Below, one piece after another: positions 33,418 to 44,240 of a stretch of DNA of 64,000 nt (positions are counted from its first letter, which is position 1; every line of letters begins with the position of its first letter). Position numbers and translations under genes: made by a program. Below the pieces are notes generated by a model. It worked only from the letters and a program-made list of their open reading frames with translations, was not told where the DNA came from and ran no database searches. The DNA lies in NCBI GenBank assembly GCA_023362775.1, contig JALMGJ010000025.1, forward strand, positions 4,850,001 through 4,914,000, given 5' to 3'. The DNA is from Charina bottae. Taxonomy: Eukaryota; Chordata; Lepidosauria; Squamata; Charinaidae.

Positions 33418-33557
33418 AAATTGTTGCACTGAATGCATGACCACAAAAGAAGGAGGAGAAGGAGAAGGATAAAGGTAGCATTTTTCTTTTTTTTTATCCT
33501 TCTCCTTCTCCTTCTTCTCCTTCTCCTTTTGTGGTCATGCATTCAGTGCAACAATTT
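33418..33557. repeat. Inverted duplication with ~56-65-bp arms
   Basis: 33418-33473 (aaattgttgcactgaatgc... to ggagaaggata) and 33493-33557 are reverse complements, apart from a different number of GGAGAA units. A 19-bp T-rich centre separates them. Confidence 0.85.
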
Positions 33558-33871
33558 ATCTATATCTATATCTATATCTATATCTATATCTATATCTATA
33601 TCTATATCTATATCTATATCTATATCTATATCTATATCTATATCTATATCTATATCTATATCTATCTCTATCTCTATCTCTATCTCTATCTCTATCTCTA
33701 TCTCTATCTCTATCTCATCTTCATCTTCATCTTCATCTCTATCTCTATCTCTATCTCTATCTCTATCTCTATCTCTATCTCTATATCTTCATCTATATCT
33801 TCATCTCTATCTCTATCTCTATCTCTATCTCTATCTCTATCTCTATCTCTATCTCTATCTCTATATCTATC
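33558..33871. repeat. Compound hexanucleotide array
   Basis: About 314 bp of (TATATC)n, then (TATCTC)n, then short (TTCATC)n blocks, then (TATCTC)n again. Two frames give repetitive I/S/Y/L proteins of up to 166 codons; these are artefacts of the array. Confidence 0.95.
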
Positions 33872-33882
33872 AAGGTAGCATT

Positions 33883-33886
<4 letters not shown>

Positions 33887-33924
<38 letters not shown>
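33887..33924. repeat. (TA)n microsatellite
   Basis: About 19 ta units following the second aaggtagcatttttc. Confidence 0.95.
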
Positions 33925-33927
<3 letters not shown>

Positions 33928-34376
33928 CTGTAAGAAAAAAGTTCACATTTTCAGTCAAAAGTAATGGTATAGTAAGCACTCTAGCAACTAATGGATGAAA
34001 ACTGCCTGGAAGAATGTGTCAGATCAAATAGTAACCTCTCAGTTTCATAAAGTATAATGTCAGTATTAAAAAGAGGAAAATACTCTTAAAGGAGGCACTT
34101 GCCTGTCCATTTCTTTCTCCTGTAATAAAAGAAAGCACTCCTCAGCAAAGCATCTGAAACAGATGTACCTGCAGATGCCTTTGTTACCTCAAAGGAGTCA
34201 GAAGAGGTGGTGACAACCGCAGAAACAGTGACAAGGTGATCAGCCAGTAATTGAACCTGAACACTTACTTTACCATTAACCCAGATGCCTCTAAGGGCCC
34301 AGCACCATTGGAAGCAAATGAAGTAGCCAGAGGCTGGAAGAGGCAGAAAAGAATGCAAGACAAAGACTAATTCTAT

Positions 34377-34724
34377 TGTGGTGGCTCAGTGGGTAAGACA
34401 CCAGGCTTGTCGATCAGAAGATCGCAAATTCAGAGGTTCAAATCCCTAGTCCTACGTGACGGAGTGAGCTCCCGCACTAGCCCCAGCTCTTGCCAACCTA
34501 GCAATTTAAATAAATAAATAAATTCAGAAGCATGCAAATGCAAGTAGATGAATAGGTACCACATCGGTGGGTAGGTAACAGCGTTCCACGCGCGTCATGC
34601 GGCCACATGACCGTGGAAGCGTCTTCGGACAATGCTGGCTCTTCGGCTAACAAACAGAGATGAGCACCGGCCCCTAGAGTCAGACACAACTGCACAAATG
34701 TGCGGGGGGAACCTTTACCTTTAC
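34377..34724 (+). mobile_element. Sauria-type SINE
   Basis: tgtggtggctcagtgggtaa (A-box), ggttcaaatcccta (B-box), core and BovB-like tail ending acctttaccttta. A small (AAAT)n expansion interrupts the core at about 34503-34524. Confidence 0.9.
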
Positions 34725-37077
34725 TTAAGATGCACTGGTGGTCAGATTACAGAGTAAGATGGGGAACAGGATGAGCTGGAACAAGAATAAAGCAAAGCAA
34801 AATGCATCATCATCATCATCATCCCTCATGGATATGTCTCTCAGGCAAAGAATTCTTTCACAAGCAGAAGTTCAGCTGGACCCTAGTCCAACCCAAGAAC
34901 AATTGTTTTTAGCAATTTCTGGATTGGCTTTGCAACATAACAGATTTCAGACTTTAAGCTCTTTCTACTGGCTCCTCAAGATTCAAGCCCTCTTGGCACC
35001 ACACGAGTCACAAGTACAGGAAGAAGAGAGCTCCAAGTGCCAAGTATAGCTGGAAAGCTTCCCAGCTTCATTTGTTTTCTATTGCTTATCAGGCTACTTC
35101 AGAATGGAGTAATATTGTAAGGTTTTTCTTAGCACGGCACAAAAACGTTGCACAGCTACAGAATGCTTGAGAAGAAAAAGCATTCAGATTGAATTATGAC
35201 TTGAGCAGGTCCTGGAGAAGGAAGGGTTGCAAGACCTTTCTCCATCTGGCCTTAGCACAACAGACTGTATCTACAGCATCTTCAGCTGCTCCTTTAGAGT
35301 CTTCAGCACAGGCAACCCTTGTCTCAGACAAAGTGCAAGAGCATGTCCCAGGGAAGGACTATTTCTCCACAGCCATTACCCCTGAATCACCCCTTCCCAA
35401 TTTGGACTGCATCTGGCGGTCCAAGTAATTCCTCAAAGGTAAATGCAACAAGGGGAGGGGTACTGGAAAAGCACTCATAACCTCCTGGGATGTAGTGCAG
35501 CTTCCAGTAAATATTTATAACAGCCAAGGATTCCATTCTTTGAATTTGGGGAGCCCCTATATTTAACCTTTTGAGAAGATGAGGCAGAAATGCTAGCACT
35601 ATCTAAAATTAAAGGGTTCTGTAGATGTTCATGGGTACTAAGTACCTTTTTATAGGTACCTTTGTTACCTCTGACTGAGGTAACAAAGAATATTGGAGAG
35701 AAAAGGGGAGAGGAGCCAAAGTCCTTGGCTCTTCCTATTTTGAGTCTTCCTTAAGCCTTTTGATTTCCTTTCAGGTGGTAGCTCCAGGTTCTGTGAATAG
35801 CAGCCTCCTGGAAACTGATCTCCACAGGATCCCATGGCTAATTAAATTCTAACTTCTCTTTGTCTTCCTTCTCTTTCAGAAGCTTAACGCTCCTAGCTAG
35901 CAAGTCTGAAAATGAGGGGAGATAGATTGAATCATGCCTCATATTCCAGCCATTCAGTTATGCCACTCCATATAAAAAAATTAACATATCTATCTGCAGA
36001 TTCTCCACATTTATTCATACATTCATTTGCATATGCATTCCTAGGAATGCAGCACATCATAGTGTATATTCTAGATCCTTTAATCTAAATGCACTCCTCC
36101 TTAAGACTAAATTTTAATGCACATAAACTTAGGTTAGTATTCAGTACAGGACCGTCCTTCACTTATCTTTCAGGGGCACTGAAGAGCACAAATGCTATCA
36201 ATTTAGAAATAACATATACTGTAGGTTTCTGACCATTTTCTGCATTGTCTTTTTTAAAGAAAGACTTACAGACAGAGATGTTAGTCTCAACAACATCTGG
36301 CTTTTTTACAGCCCTTGCCCCCCTCCCCCCAGTGAAATACATCTAGGGGAGAAGGGAACGTCCCTTCCATAAATATATTTTGGAAATACTGTCAGCAAAG
36401 AGCAACACTTGGAGCAATGTATATCTTATATGGCATACGGCATATTTGCTGAAATTATTTAAACCAAGATAGCCAAGAGAATGTAGCTAAGTGCCTATAA
36501 AAAACCCCTAGCAGCTTGAATTTATTAAAAAAACATTAAAGCCTGACATATTTGATAGGATTGTTTTTCACCTACTCTATGCCGTCTCTTTTCTCTATCA
36601 TACAAATGAATGTTGCATTCATGCTTCAAAAGCCCATACTGTACAGTTGCAATATAAAAATGCCATTTTGTATTCTATGCCACATAAATTGTAAAAGTTA
36701 TTCAGTCTCATATGCCATAATAGCTTTACAAGTCAGGGTCTATGCTTCCAGTTTGCCTTGGTTTTTCAGATCAACCTTGGCTGGGAAGGAGTGGATCCAA
36801 GTAAATATCCCGAACTTGCCACTTCCCCAGTTACATGGCAGAGTAACTGTGTTTCTGGATCATGGATTTCTTTCACCTTTTTCTTCATGCATATCAAATT
36901 TCCTGGTGCTGATCTGGATATCTGAAATTTTATGAGCAATAGAATATTCAGCAAATGGATGCCAGACTGTTCAAAATCATTTTCATCTTTTGTCTGTGCT
37001 GTCATAGTTCTAAAACGTAACTTTAGGGTTCAGGAACTTGGCATGGGAGATTAAAATGTTACCTGTGCTGTCAATTA
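34725..37077. other. Unrecognised region with two medium open frames
   Basis: Plus frames 34738-35049 (103 codons, a Ser run from a CAT array) and 35189-35428 (79 codons) are Ser/Gln/Ala-rich and less AT-rich than their surroundings. They may be remnants of one retroelement gag-like or host frame, but I recognise no motif. The remainder of the interval shows nothing. Confidence 0.3.
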
Positions 37078-37138
37078 AACCGCCCAGAGTCCCCCTTTTG
37101 GGGGAGGTGGGCAGTGATAGAAATATGAAAAATAAATA
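37078..37138 (+). mobile_element. L2 3' tail
   Basis: aaccgcccagagtccccctt, gggggaggtgggcagtgata and (AAAT)n. Only the terminal ~60 bp is present. Confidence 0.7.
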
Positions 37139-38595
37139 AATTACACTCCTTTGTCTTCACTTAACGAATATTGGACTATTGCAACAAAATTAATTGTGGC
37201 ATCGTGTTGCTGAAACAATACAGAAGAATTAGGATGCTATACTTAGATAGTAACAACACAAAATATGAGTCCAAGTTATTTTTGCAACAACTTTTTGCCA
37301 AGATTATAGGCACTTATGCCTGTAAAAAAATTCTGTTGTTTGCTGGGAGGGCTCAGAGAAGAAGAATTTTATATACCATTATCAGTACTATAAAGGTCTC
37401 CTTTATAAAGTTCTACCTCCCCAGACAGAAAGATATTTTCTAACATTTTAAAATTCATTTATAATTCAAAAAGCATTTTACAGGACATGGAGTGCACTTC
37501 CCTTCACATAAGAAAACACAAAAATAAGATTATATAAAAGCCTACCATTTAGCCATAACCATTTTGACAGATCAGTAAAACTCTATTGTAACACCGGCTG
37601 AAAATTGTAAGCTGAAATACAGTATGCATTACAACCTGAAAATATTTCCTTCAGCTGTGCGGTTCAGTGCATTACTGTAAGGCATGAATCCACCTGCTTG
37701 TTTCATGCCAACAGAAGCAGATTATTTCTCCCAATTACATTATTTGTAAGAAACAAAACAAGCTGATCTGGAGCAGAGGGTTTCCCCCCTCCTCAATCCA
37801 TATACCACAATTTTATGCATATTTCTGTGGGAAAGGGGTTTACATACAAGTTTGTATGTGTGAAAGATTGCAACTGTGTGCATTTATAAAGAAATAAGTC
37901 CCTTTGATTTCAGTGTAGTTACTTTTATGTAGACATGCACCAGATTGCTCTCTTTGCTGCCCTTATCAAAACAGCCACATAATTTAACACACTAATAAAT
38001 CGTCTTTGTGGATGGATACACAAATGTGTATCCATACAAACTATACTTCAAAATAATATCTGTTACTTAGAGACAGTTAAACCATACAGTAACATCCAAA
38101 ATATTTCAGACTTTGCTTTGTATAAAGAAAGAGACAGATTCACTCAGTAAAATAAGGGGAAACATTCTCAGTTCTTTCAAACATGTTAGCCTAAACCATA
38201 GGGTAAATTTTGCAAACGCTTGGTAGAATCATTGTTTCTTGTCAGGGGAAAGGTTACAAGAGTGTTTTGTTTTGTTTTTCTCCAAAAACAAAGTAATTAA
38301 TCTCGGGAGGGAGGGAGGGAGGGAGGTGACAGATTCAGGAATTACTTTTTAAAAAATGGATTTTATATGTTGACACTTTCTTGCCCAACACAGAATTACT
38401 GTGAGCCAATGAATATTTTCATTTGGGCAGACACAAAACAGTCACACAAATGTTCTGAGTGATTCCCCCCACCCAATAGCGTGACATTTTGAAAAAAAAC
38501 TGCATTTAATTCATACTTGTCAATCACAACAGTAAATATCTCAATAACTGATTTCCCCATGCACTGAACAAAACACAGAATCATTAAGATTGGGA
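37139..38595. other. No feature recognised
   Basis: AT-rich unique-looking DNA. Contains a (GGGA)n run at 38306-38327. Confidence 0.4.
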
Positions 38596-38703
38596 AAAGA
38601 ATTATCTTGTTATGTTTTTGTCGGGCAGTTGATTAAAGGAGAAAAAGAGAAAGCACGGGAAGCCCTGTTGGGTTAGAAATGTTCAAAGTATGATCAAACA
38701 GCA
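38596..38703 (+). repeat. Unclassified ~105-bp dispersed repeat, copy 1
   Basis: Blocks tcttgttatgtttttg, gggcagttgattaaaggaga, aaagagaaagcacgggaa and gttagaaatgttcaaagtat recur in order, inverted, at 43501-43610. Confidence 0.7.
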
Positions 38704-39378
38704 TTTTTTGTCTCCTGCACTAGGGATGGTTTTGATCATTTTCAAGGAAGCGGGATTTGGACAGGTAAAGTAAGTGAAGTTTTGAGACTTTAAAAGGCAA
38801 GATAAAGATAAAACTAACTGATAATTTACACTAATCATGAAATACTTCATTGAAAGAAAGACAGGTTTATATAGTTGGTAAGGCAGCAATAAGAGATGGA
38901 ACAGGAACATGTCCAAGAACAACTTTTAAGTAAAGAGATATTTTCAAAAATAAAATAATCTTGGAACAAGTGCTATTTATTATTAAAACCAGTTACCGGG
39001 GGGGGGGGGAATGTATGTACGCTATTTGGACACTTTTTCCCTTTCCTTTTCATATTCTCCCAACCTAAAAGAAGTTAATTTTCTGTTCATAGTGATTGGG
39101 AAATGATGTGTGTAAAGACAGTTAATAAATACGTATGCACTCATTCATAATTGTAGCCATAATGCAGTTTGCTTTGGGCAAAGTATAATTTGTAAACCAA
39201 CTCATTGTGGATTAGTGCAATGCATGAGCCAGGTTACTGTGGATTGTTCAACAAACCATAATAAAATTTTGGGGATTAATGTTATGAGTGAACTTAACAT
39301 ATGTATTCACAAATGGGATAGATGGTAGGGCTGGTTCTATCTTTAGGGACAGTGAGGCAGCTATTATTAATCTAATAG

Positions 39379-39536
39379 AAGAGAATATCTGTAGCTCAGG
39401 GTTGAACTATGGAGTCCTTGGTGCTCTCTGAGCTTGGTTGTTTGCTCGCAGACCTTTCATTACCCAACTAGGTAACATCATCAGTGCTCAGATGTTACCT
39501 AGTCAGTGCACTGATGATGTTACCTAGTTGGGTTAT
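39379..39536. mobile_element. Penelope-like element, foldback insertion 4 (truncated)
   Basis: Starts with the same extension as the 0.4-kb copy (gagaatatctgtagctcagg) and ggagtccttggtgctctctg. It then folds back around 39480-39520 (gatgttacctag in both senses). The right arm stops at ggtta, where a (GTT)n array begins at 39535. The sequence differs enough from insertions 1 and 3 to be a separate subtype. A TSD cannot be tested because the right end is gone. Confidence 0.7.
39444..39490 (-). ncRNA. Candidate hammerhead ribozyme (PLE type 2)
   Basis: Minus strand: gagca, CUGAUGA (the full canonical core), stem II UGUUACC/GGGUAAU, GAAA, GGUC and ugcgagc. Only three outer stem I pairs are clear and stem III is altered (AGGU), so activity is less certain. 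Confidence 0.5.
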
Positions 39537-39559
39537 TGTTGTTGTTGTTGTTATATAAA

Positions 39560-39890
39560 GTAAAGGTAAAGGTTCCCCCCACACATTTGTGCAGTCATGT
39601 CCGACTCTAGGGGCCGGTGCCCATCTCCATTTGTTAGCCGAAGAGCCAGCGTTGTCCGAAGATGCTTCCACAGTCATGTGGCCAGCATGACGCACGCGGA
39701 ACGCTGTTACCTACCCACCGAAGTGGTACCTATTCATCTACTTCCATTTGCATGCTTTCGAATTGCTAGGTTGGCAAGAGCTGGGGCTAGTGCGGGAGCT
39801 CACTCCATCACGCGGGGCTAGGGATTCGAACCTCCGAATTTGCGAACTTCCGATCGACAAGCCTGGCGTCTTACCTGCTGAGCCACCACA
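39560..39890 (-). mobile_element. Sauria-type SINE
   Basis: Minus-strand copy with tail taaaggtaaaggttcccc on the left and head tgctgagccacca on the right. All core blocks are present. Confidence 0.9.
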
Positions 39891-40016
39891 CTTGTGTTAT
39901 ATACACAACGTTGTGTTATATATACACAACGTGAAATCACAGCTGCTAGTTCTTTAGGTGGCGTTGGCCTTCATTCGCATCAAGTTCTTCCCAAGAACCT
40001 AGGATATCCTAATGTA

Positions 40017-40709
40017 TCAGCATAGTATATGTGTGGATCCAAGCAGTGTGGCCTTTTGTAATTGACAGATGGAAATTTTGTCAATGAGCAGATTTTCTAA
40101 GTGCCTTCCAAGGTTTTTTGGTATGGCACCCAGTGTGCTGATAACCACTGGGACCACCATGGCTGGTTTATGCCATAATTTTTCAACTTTGATTTTCAGA
40201 TCTTGATACTGTGTGATCTTCTCCAGTTCTTTGTCTTCTATTCTACAATCCCCTGGTATTGCCACATCAATTATCCACATTTTCTTCTTTTCAACCACAG
40301 TTAAATCTGGTGTGTTATGCGCCAAAACGTTATCAGTTTGTATTTGGAAATCCCACTGTATTTTAACCTGCTCATTTTCAACTACTTTTTCAACTGTATG
40401 TTCCCACCAGTTTTTCATTACTGGCAGATGATAATTTTTACAGATATTCCAGTGAATCATTTTGGCAGCTGTGTTATGTTGTTCTTCATAGTCAGTTTGT
40501 GCGATCTTCTTGCACAAACGGAGTATATGATCTACTGTTTCTTCTGCTTCTTTGCACAATCTGCACTTTGTATCATTTGATGATTTTTCAATTCTGGCCT
40601 TGATTGCATTAGTTTGAATAGCTTGCTCTTGAACAGCCAAAATCAACCTTTCAGTTTCTTTTTTTAATGTTCCATCTGTAAGCCATTGCCAGGTTTTATC
40701 TTTATCCAC
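40017..40709 (-). CDS. R4-like ORF C-terminus: CCHC finger and restriction-like endonuclease
   Basis: A 230-residue frame. Residues 49-66, CRLCKEAEETVDHILRLC, form a CX2CX8HX4C finger that should bind nucleic acid. Residues near 131-154 contain HNTPDLTVV followed after about 9 residues by IDVAIPGD, the PD...D core of the PD-(D/E)XK endonuclease that nicks target DNA in R2/R4-type LINEs. The Arg/Lys before PD is Thr here. The protein is the C-terminal part of a larger ORF, so the ATG is not a true start. Downstream of the frame lies the 3' UTR. Confidence 0.85.
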   Translation of the reverse strand: MDKDKTWQWLTDGTLKKETERLILAVQEQAIQTNAIKARIEKSSNDTKCRLCKEAEETVDHILRLCKKIAQTDYEEQHNTAAKMIHWNICKNYHLPVMKNWWEHTVEKVVENEQVKIQWDFQIQTDNVLAHNTPDLTVVEKKKMWIIDVAIPGDCRIEDKELEKITQYQDLKIKVEKLWHKPAMVVPVVISTLGAIPKNLGRHLENLLIDKISICQLQKATLLGSTHILC

Positions 40710-40889
40710 TTTCCCCTCAATCTTTTGTAGAAATTGACCATGTAATGCTTTTCCTTGCCAGCATTCTGTTTGTGTTTTTATTATATTATTTCAATATTCA
40801 CATTTTGTTTCCTGTACATTCAGTTAAGTTCCCATTTTTAACTTGCATCAGTGCTTGTTCTTGACTGTCTTTTACATATCGACTGGATT

Positions 40890-41475
40890 TCGATTTCTGA
40901 TTTCTGATTTTCCAAAACGCTTCAGATCATCCATATAAAGCAAATGTGAGATTTTATTAGCATTTTTTGCTGTTTGGTACCCAAGATTTGTTTTTGTTCA
41001 AAATCACTGAAAGTGGGATTATAGCAATGACAAACAATAAGGGTGATAATGAGTCACCCTGGAAGATGCCTCTCATGTTGACCAGCCCATATTTTTCATT
41101 TCCAACCACCAATTCTGTCTTCCCCTGCTTCATTATTTTTTCAATAAAGATTCTAATGTTTTTGCTGACACCAGTCATTTCCAAACATTTGATGATCCAA
41201 CTATGTGGTAATGAATCAGATGCCTTTTTATAATCAACCCAGACCATATGTAAATGGATTTTTTGGCTTTTACAACTCTCCAAAACCATGTTATCAATCA
41301 GAAGTTGATCTTTTGTACCTCTCCTTTTCCTTTTAGTTCCTTTCTGTTCTACTGGAAGGATGTTATTTTCTTCCAAATAATATTGGATGTTGTCTGCCAT
41401 TATGCCGATGAGTAATTTAAACATTGTAGGCAAGCATGTTATCAGCCTATAGTTTCCTGGTGTTGTCCCTTTCAC
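40890..41475 (-). pseudogene. R4-like reverse transcriptase, broken
   Basis: 40957-41475 encodes RT blocks: NYRLITCLPT, then WVDYKKASDSLPHSW (motif A; the usual DYKKAFDS has Ser for Phe), and GIFQGDSLSPLLFV (motif B). In another frame 40905-40945 gives LLYMDDLKRFGKS (motif C, YMDD). A frameshift near 40957 separates motifs B and C, so no intact polymerase is made. Confidence 0.85.
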
Positions 41476-41695
41476 TGGGTCTATTTGAATCAGATAAGTT
41501 TTGCCAGTTATTAACTAGTCACTGATGTTTCCTTTATGCAATTTTATCATTAAGCTGTTTAGCTATAATGGGATGTAAGCTAGTCAAATATTTGAGCCAA
41601 AAGCCATACAATTGATCATTTCCAGGAGATTTCCAGTTTTTAATCCTTATCACTTGATTTTTAACCATTTCTGCTGTTATTATTAGTTCATCCAT

Positions 41696-41881
41696 TTAAT
41701 TTTTACTAAATTCATCTTCAGATTCTTTTATCCATCCAGCATTTTTATTATAATGTTTTTGTTTTTGAGTTTCCCACAGATCTTTCCAAAACTGGATTGT
41801 TTCATTTTTGTTTGGTTTTCCATTTTTAGAATTTCTTTTGCCATTTATACTTTGGTAGAATCGCTTCTGGTCTGATTGCAA
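41696..41881 (-). pseudogene. R4-like ORF upstream fragment
   Basis: A 61-codon frame with IQFWKDLWETQK, typical of the region just before the RT in R4-type ORFs. It is separated from the RT by stops, and copy A is truncated here. Confidence 0.6.
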
Positions 41882-42179
41882 TTATCATTGTTGGTCGCAC
41901 AGTCAGCCAGATGCTTAGATTGGATTTGGCATTTTTGTCTACCTATCGAGTCTTTCCCAAGGACCTGGGATAGGCAGATGTTGTTTAATACTATTAATGG
42001 TATTGTTGCAGGATGTAATCTGTTCCAAGTAAAGCTACCTTTTGCAATTGACTGATGGTGATTTTGTCAATGCTGGTGCTATTCAAGTGGTGCTCCAGGT
42101 GTTTTGGAATTGCACCCAAGGTGCCTATTACTATTGGTACTATCTTTGCTTTCTTTTGCCACAGTCATTCCACTTCTGT

Positions 42180-42751
42180 TTGCAGGTCTTTATATTTTGT
42201 GATTTTCTCCAGTTCTTTCTCTTCTATTCTGCTGTCTCCAGGTATTGCAATGTCCACTATCCAGACTTTTTTGTCTTTCTTATCAACAATTGTTAAGTCT
42301 GGGGTATTGTGTGGCAGATGCTTGTCTGTTTGAATTCTAAAGTCCAGAGCACCTTAGCTTCTTCATTTTCTATTACCTTGTCTATTTTATGGTCCCACCA
42401 GTTCTTGCTTGCAGGCAAATGGTATTTCTTGTAGATATTCCAATTCACCATTGTTGGTACTTTGTCATACCATTGTTTGTAATCAGTCTGTGCAATCTTC
42501 TTGCAGCAGCTAACTAGATGGTCCACTGTTTCTTCAGCTTCTTTGCAGAGATGGCATTTGCTGTCTGCTGCTGTCTTCTCAATTCTGGCTTTATATGCTT
42601 TTGTTCTTAAGGCTTGGTCTTGTGCAGCCAAAATTAGCCCCTCTGTCTCTTTTTTCAACTTTCCTGCTCTTAGCCATTGCCAGGTCTTGTTGTTATCTGC
42701 TTTGCCTGCTAAATTTTTATGTACTGGCCATGTAATACTTTGCTTTGCCAT
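42180..42751 (-). pseudogene. R4-like C-terminus: CCHC finger and endonuclease, frameshifted
   Basis: 42293-42751 encodes KTWQWLRAGKLKKETEGLIL and the finger CHLCKEAEETVDHLVSCCKK. The frame ends just before the endonuclease. The catalytic stretch VDIAIPGD is found in another frame at about 42230-42268, so a frameshift near 42300 has inactivated it. Confidence 0.8.
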
Positions 42752-42760
42752 GTCTCTTTT

Positions 42761-43018
42761 CTATTCTTCATTTGGTCTTTGTTTGAAGCCTTCATGGTGT
42801 ACTAGCTTCAGTGCAACTTCTTCACTGTCCTTCAGATATTCTTCCAATGCCATTTTTTCTTCAACTGTCTGGTGCACTTGCAACATTCCATGCCCACCCA
42901 TGCTCCTTGGTAAGTAGAGCCTGTCAACATCATTGCATGGATGAAGGGCTTGATTCATTGTCATTATTTTTCTGGTCTTCCTATCCAGGACTTCTAGTTC
43001 AGCTTGAGTCCAGTCCAC
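42761..43018 (-). pseudogene. R4-like linker domain fragment
   Basis: MDWTQAELEVLDRKTRKIMT, then PCNDVDRLYLPRSMGGHGM, is the conserved post-RT linker of the R2/R4 group. Upstream INTWAIPVIRYTAGIV-like residues continue in the same frame to about 43070 after removing one stop. Confidence 0.8.
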
Positions 43019-43369
43019 TATTCCAGCTGTATATCTAATGACTGGAATTGCCCAGGTGTTAATTGCCTAGATGGTATTTCCACCACTGAGTTTGGACTTT
43101 AAGACCTTCTTCACTCTTCTGATGTTTTCACTACTAACCTTCTATACTTGCGACAGGTAAGCAATTTTTTTTCCAGTAGTCCTGCAGCTGCTGGCCCTGG
43201 TTGCTCAGTCAACAGTCCTGAGTCCTGTAGCCCACTTGTCACCCGATGTCCAGGAACTCCAACACCTAGCATGGCCCTTGTTGACCTGGGCAACGACCGA
43301 TCCAGTATAGGTTTCTGTAAGTTACGTCTCACCATAAAAAGAAAAGAAAAGGCAGCTGATATAAAAAAA

Positions 43370-43830
43370 ACCTCTCTAAGTTATGACAAACCACCAGGCG
43401 TCATTGATTTCTGGACCTCCATGCCTGGGCAAACAAGCCAGGTCTTAAGTGCTTCCAAGAAGGCCAGCAGGGTTGGGGCCTGGTGCAGGTAACACAAAAG
43501 GCTGTTTGATCATAGTTCGAACATTTCTAACTTTCTAACACGAGTTTCCCGTGCTTTCTCTTTCTCTCCCTTAACCAGCTGCCCAACAAAAACATAACAA
43601 GAGAATCTAATGTCAGGTGGTAGGGTGTTCCAGAGGGCAGGCACGGGGGCTGAAATGTCCTGCTTCTTGGGTCCCACAAGATGGCAATCTTTAATTGATG
43701 GGACCCAAAGCAAGGCCTACCTGCCAGATCTAATAGGTAGAGGTAGAGGTACAAACAACCAGAGAAAGGTGGTCCTTCAAGTATCTTGGTCCCATGCCAT
43801 GAAGAGCTAGAGAGGAAAGAACAGTGGCAT
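43370..43830 (-). mobile_element. L2 LINE C-terminal fragment with an insert
   Basis: The minus frame at 43613-43713 gives LWVPSIKDCHLVGPKKQD, then PALWNTLPPDIR; after an unrelated insert at 43501-43610 the L2 frame resumes as LEALKTWLVCPGMEVQKS at about 43400-43470. The same order occurs in the intact L2 at 1954-2514. Confidence 0.7.
43501..43610 (-). repeat. Unclassified ~105-bp dispersed repeat, copy 2, inside L2
   Basis: Reverse complement of 38596-38703 with a few differences (gctgtttgatcatagttcga ... aaaacataacaagag). It splits the L2 reading frame, so it is a true insertion. Confidence 0.75.
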
Positions 43831-43871
43831 GATGTGGAAAGCCAAGGCCTGCATTACAATAACAAAACATT

Positions 43872-44172
43872 ATTGTTTTATTATTTTATTTTATTTTATT
43901 TTATATTTTATTTTATTTTATTTTATTTTATTTTATTTTATTTTATTATTTTATTTTATTTTATTTTATTTTATTATTTTATTTTATTTTATTTTATTTT
44001 ATTTTATTTTATTTTATTTTATTATTTTATTTTATTTTATTATTTTATTTTATTTTATTATTTTATTTTATTTTATTTATTTTATTTTATTATTTATTTT
44101 ATTTTATTTTATTTTATTTTTTATTTTTTTATTTTATTTTATTTTATTTTATTATTATTTTATTTTATTTTA
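43872..44172. repeat. (TTTTA)n pentanucleotide array
   Basis: About 300 bp of TTTTA units with occasional TTA units. F/I/L/Y shadow frames of 114-134 codons are artefacts. Confidence 0.95.
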
Positions 44173-44240
44173 ATATTTTATTTTATTTAATAAATGTATA
44201 TGGCCACCCAACTCACACACAGTGACTCCGGGTAGCTTAC
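44173..44240 (-). mobile_element. L2 3' tail next to the TTTTA array
   Basis: taaatgtatatggccaccca and agtgactccgggtagcttac are the reverse complement of an L2 3' hairpin. The array lies on its 3' side. Confidence 0.6.

Larger units (their letters stand above)
39940..41881 (-). mobile_element. R4/Dong-like LINE, copy A
   Basis: About 1.9 kb on the minus strand covering part of the reverse transcriptase, the catalytic YMDD box, a CCHC finger and a restriction-like endonuclease, in the order of site-specific-type (R2/R4/NeSL group) LINEs. Several stops and frameshifts break it. The 5' end is truncated and directly abuts the 3' end of copy B. Confidence 0.85.
41882..43345 (-). mobile_element. 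R4/Dong-like LINE, copy B
   Basis: A second minus-strand element of a different subfamily, upstream (in element terms) of copy A. It includes the post-RT linker, CCHC finger, endonuclease and 3' UTR, with frameshifts. The 3' UTR (41886-41968) matches the fragment at 31.96 kb. The 5' limit is uncertain; 43165-43345 may belong to it or to another repeat. Confidence 0.8.

Noticed and set aside
33433..33933. Long open frames of 115-166 codons with I/S/Y/L repeats
   Set aside because: They are translations of the hexanucleotide array; every frame is open because the unit lacks stops.
43786..44190. 134-codon F/I/L/Y-rich frame resembling a membrane protein
   Set aside because: Translation of the (TTTTA)n array.
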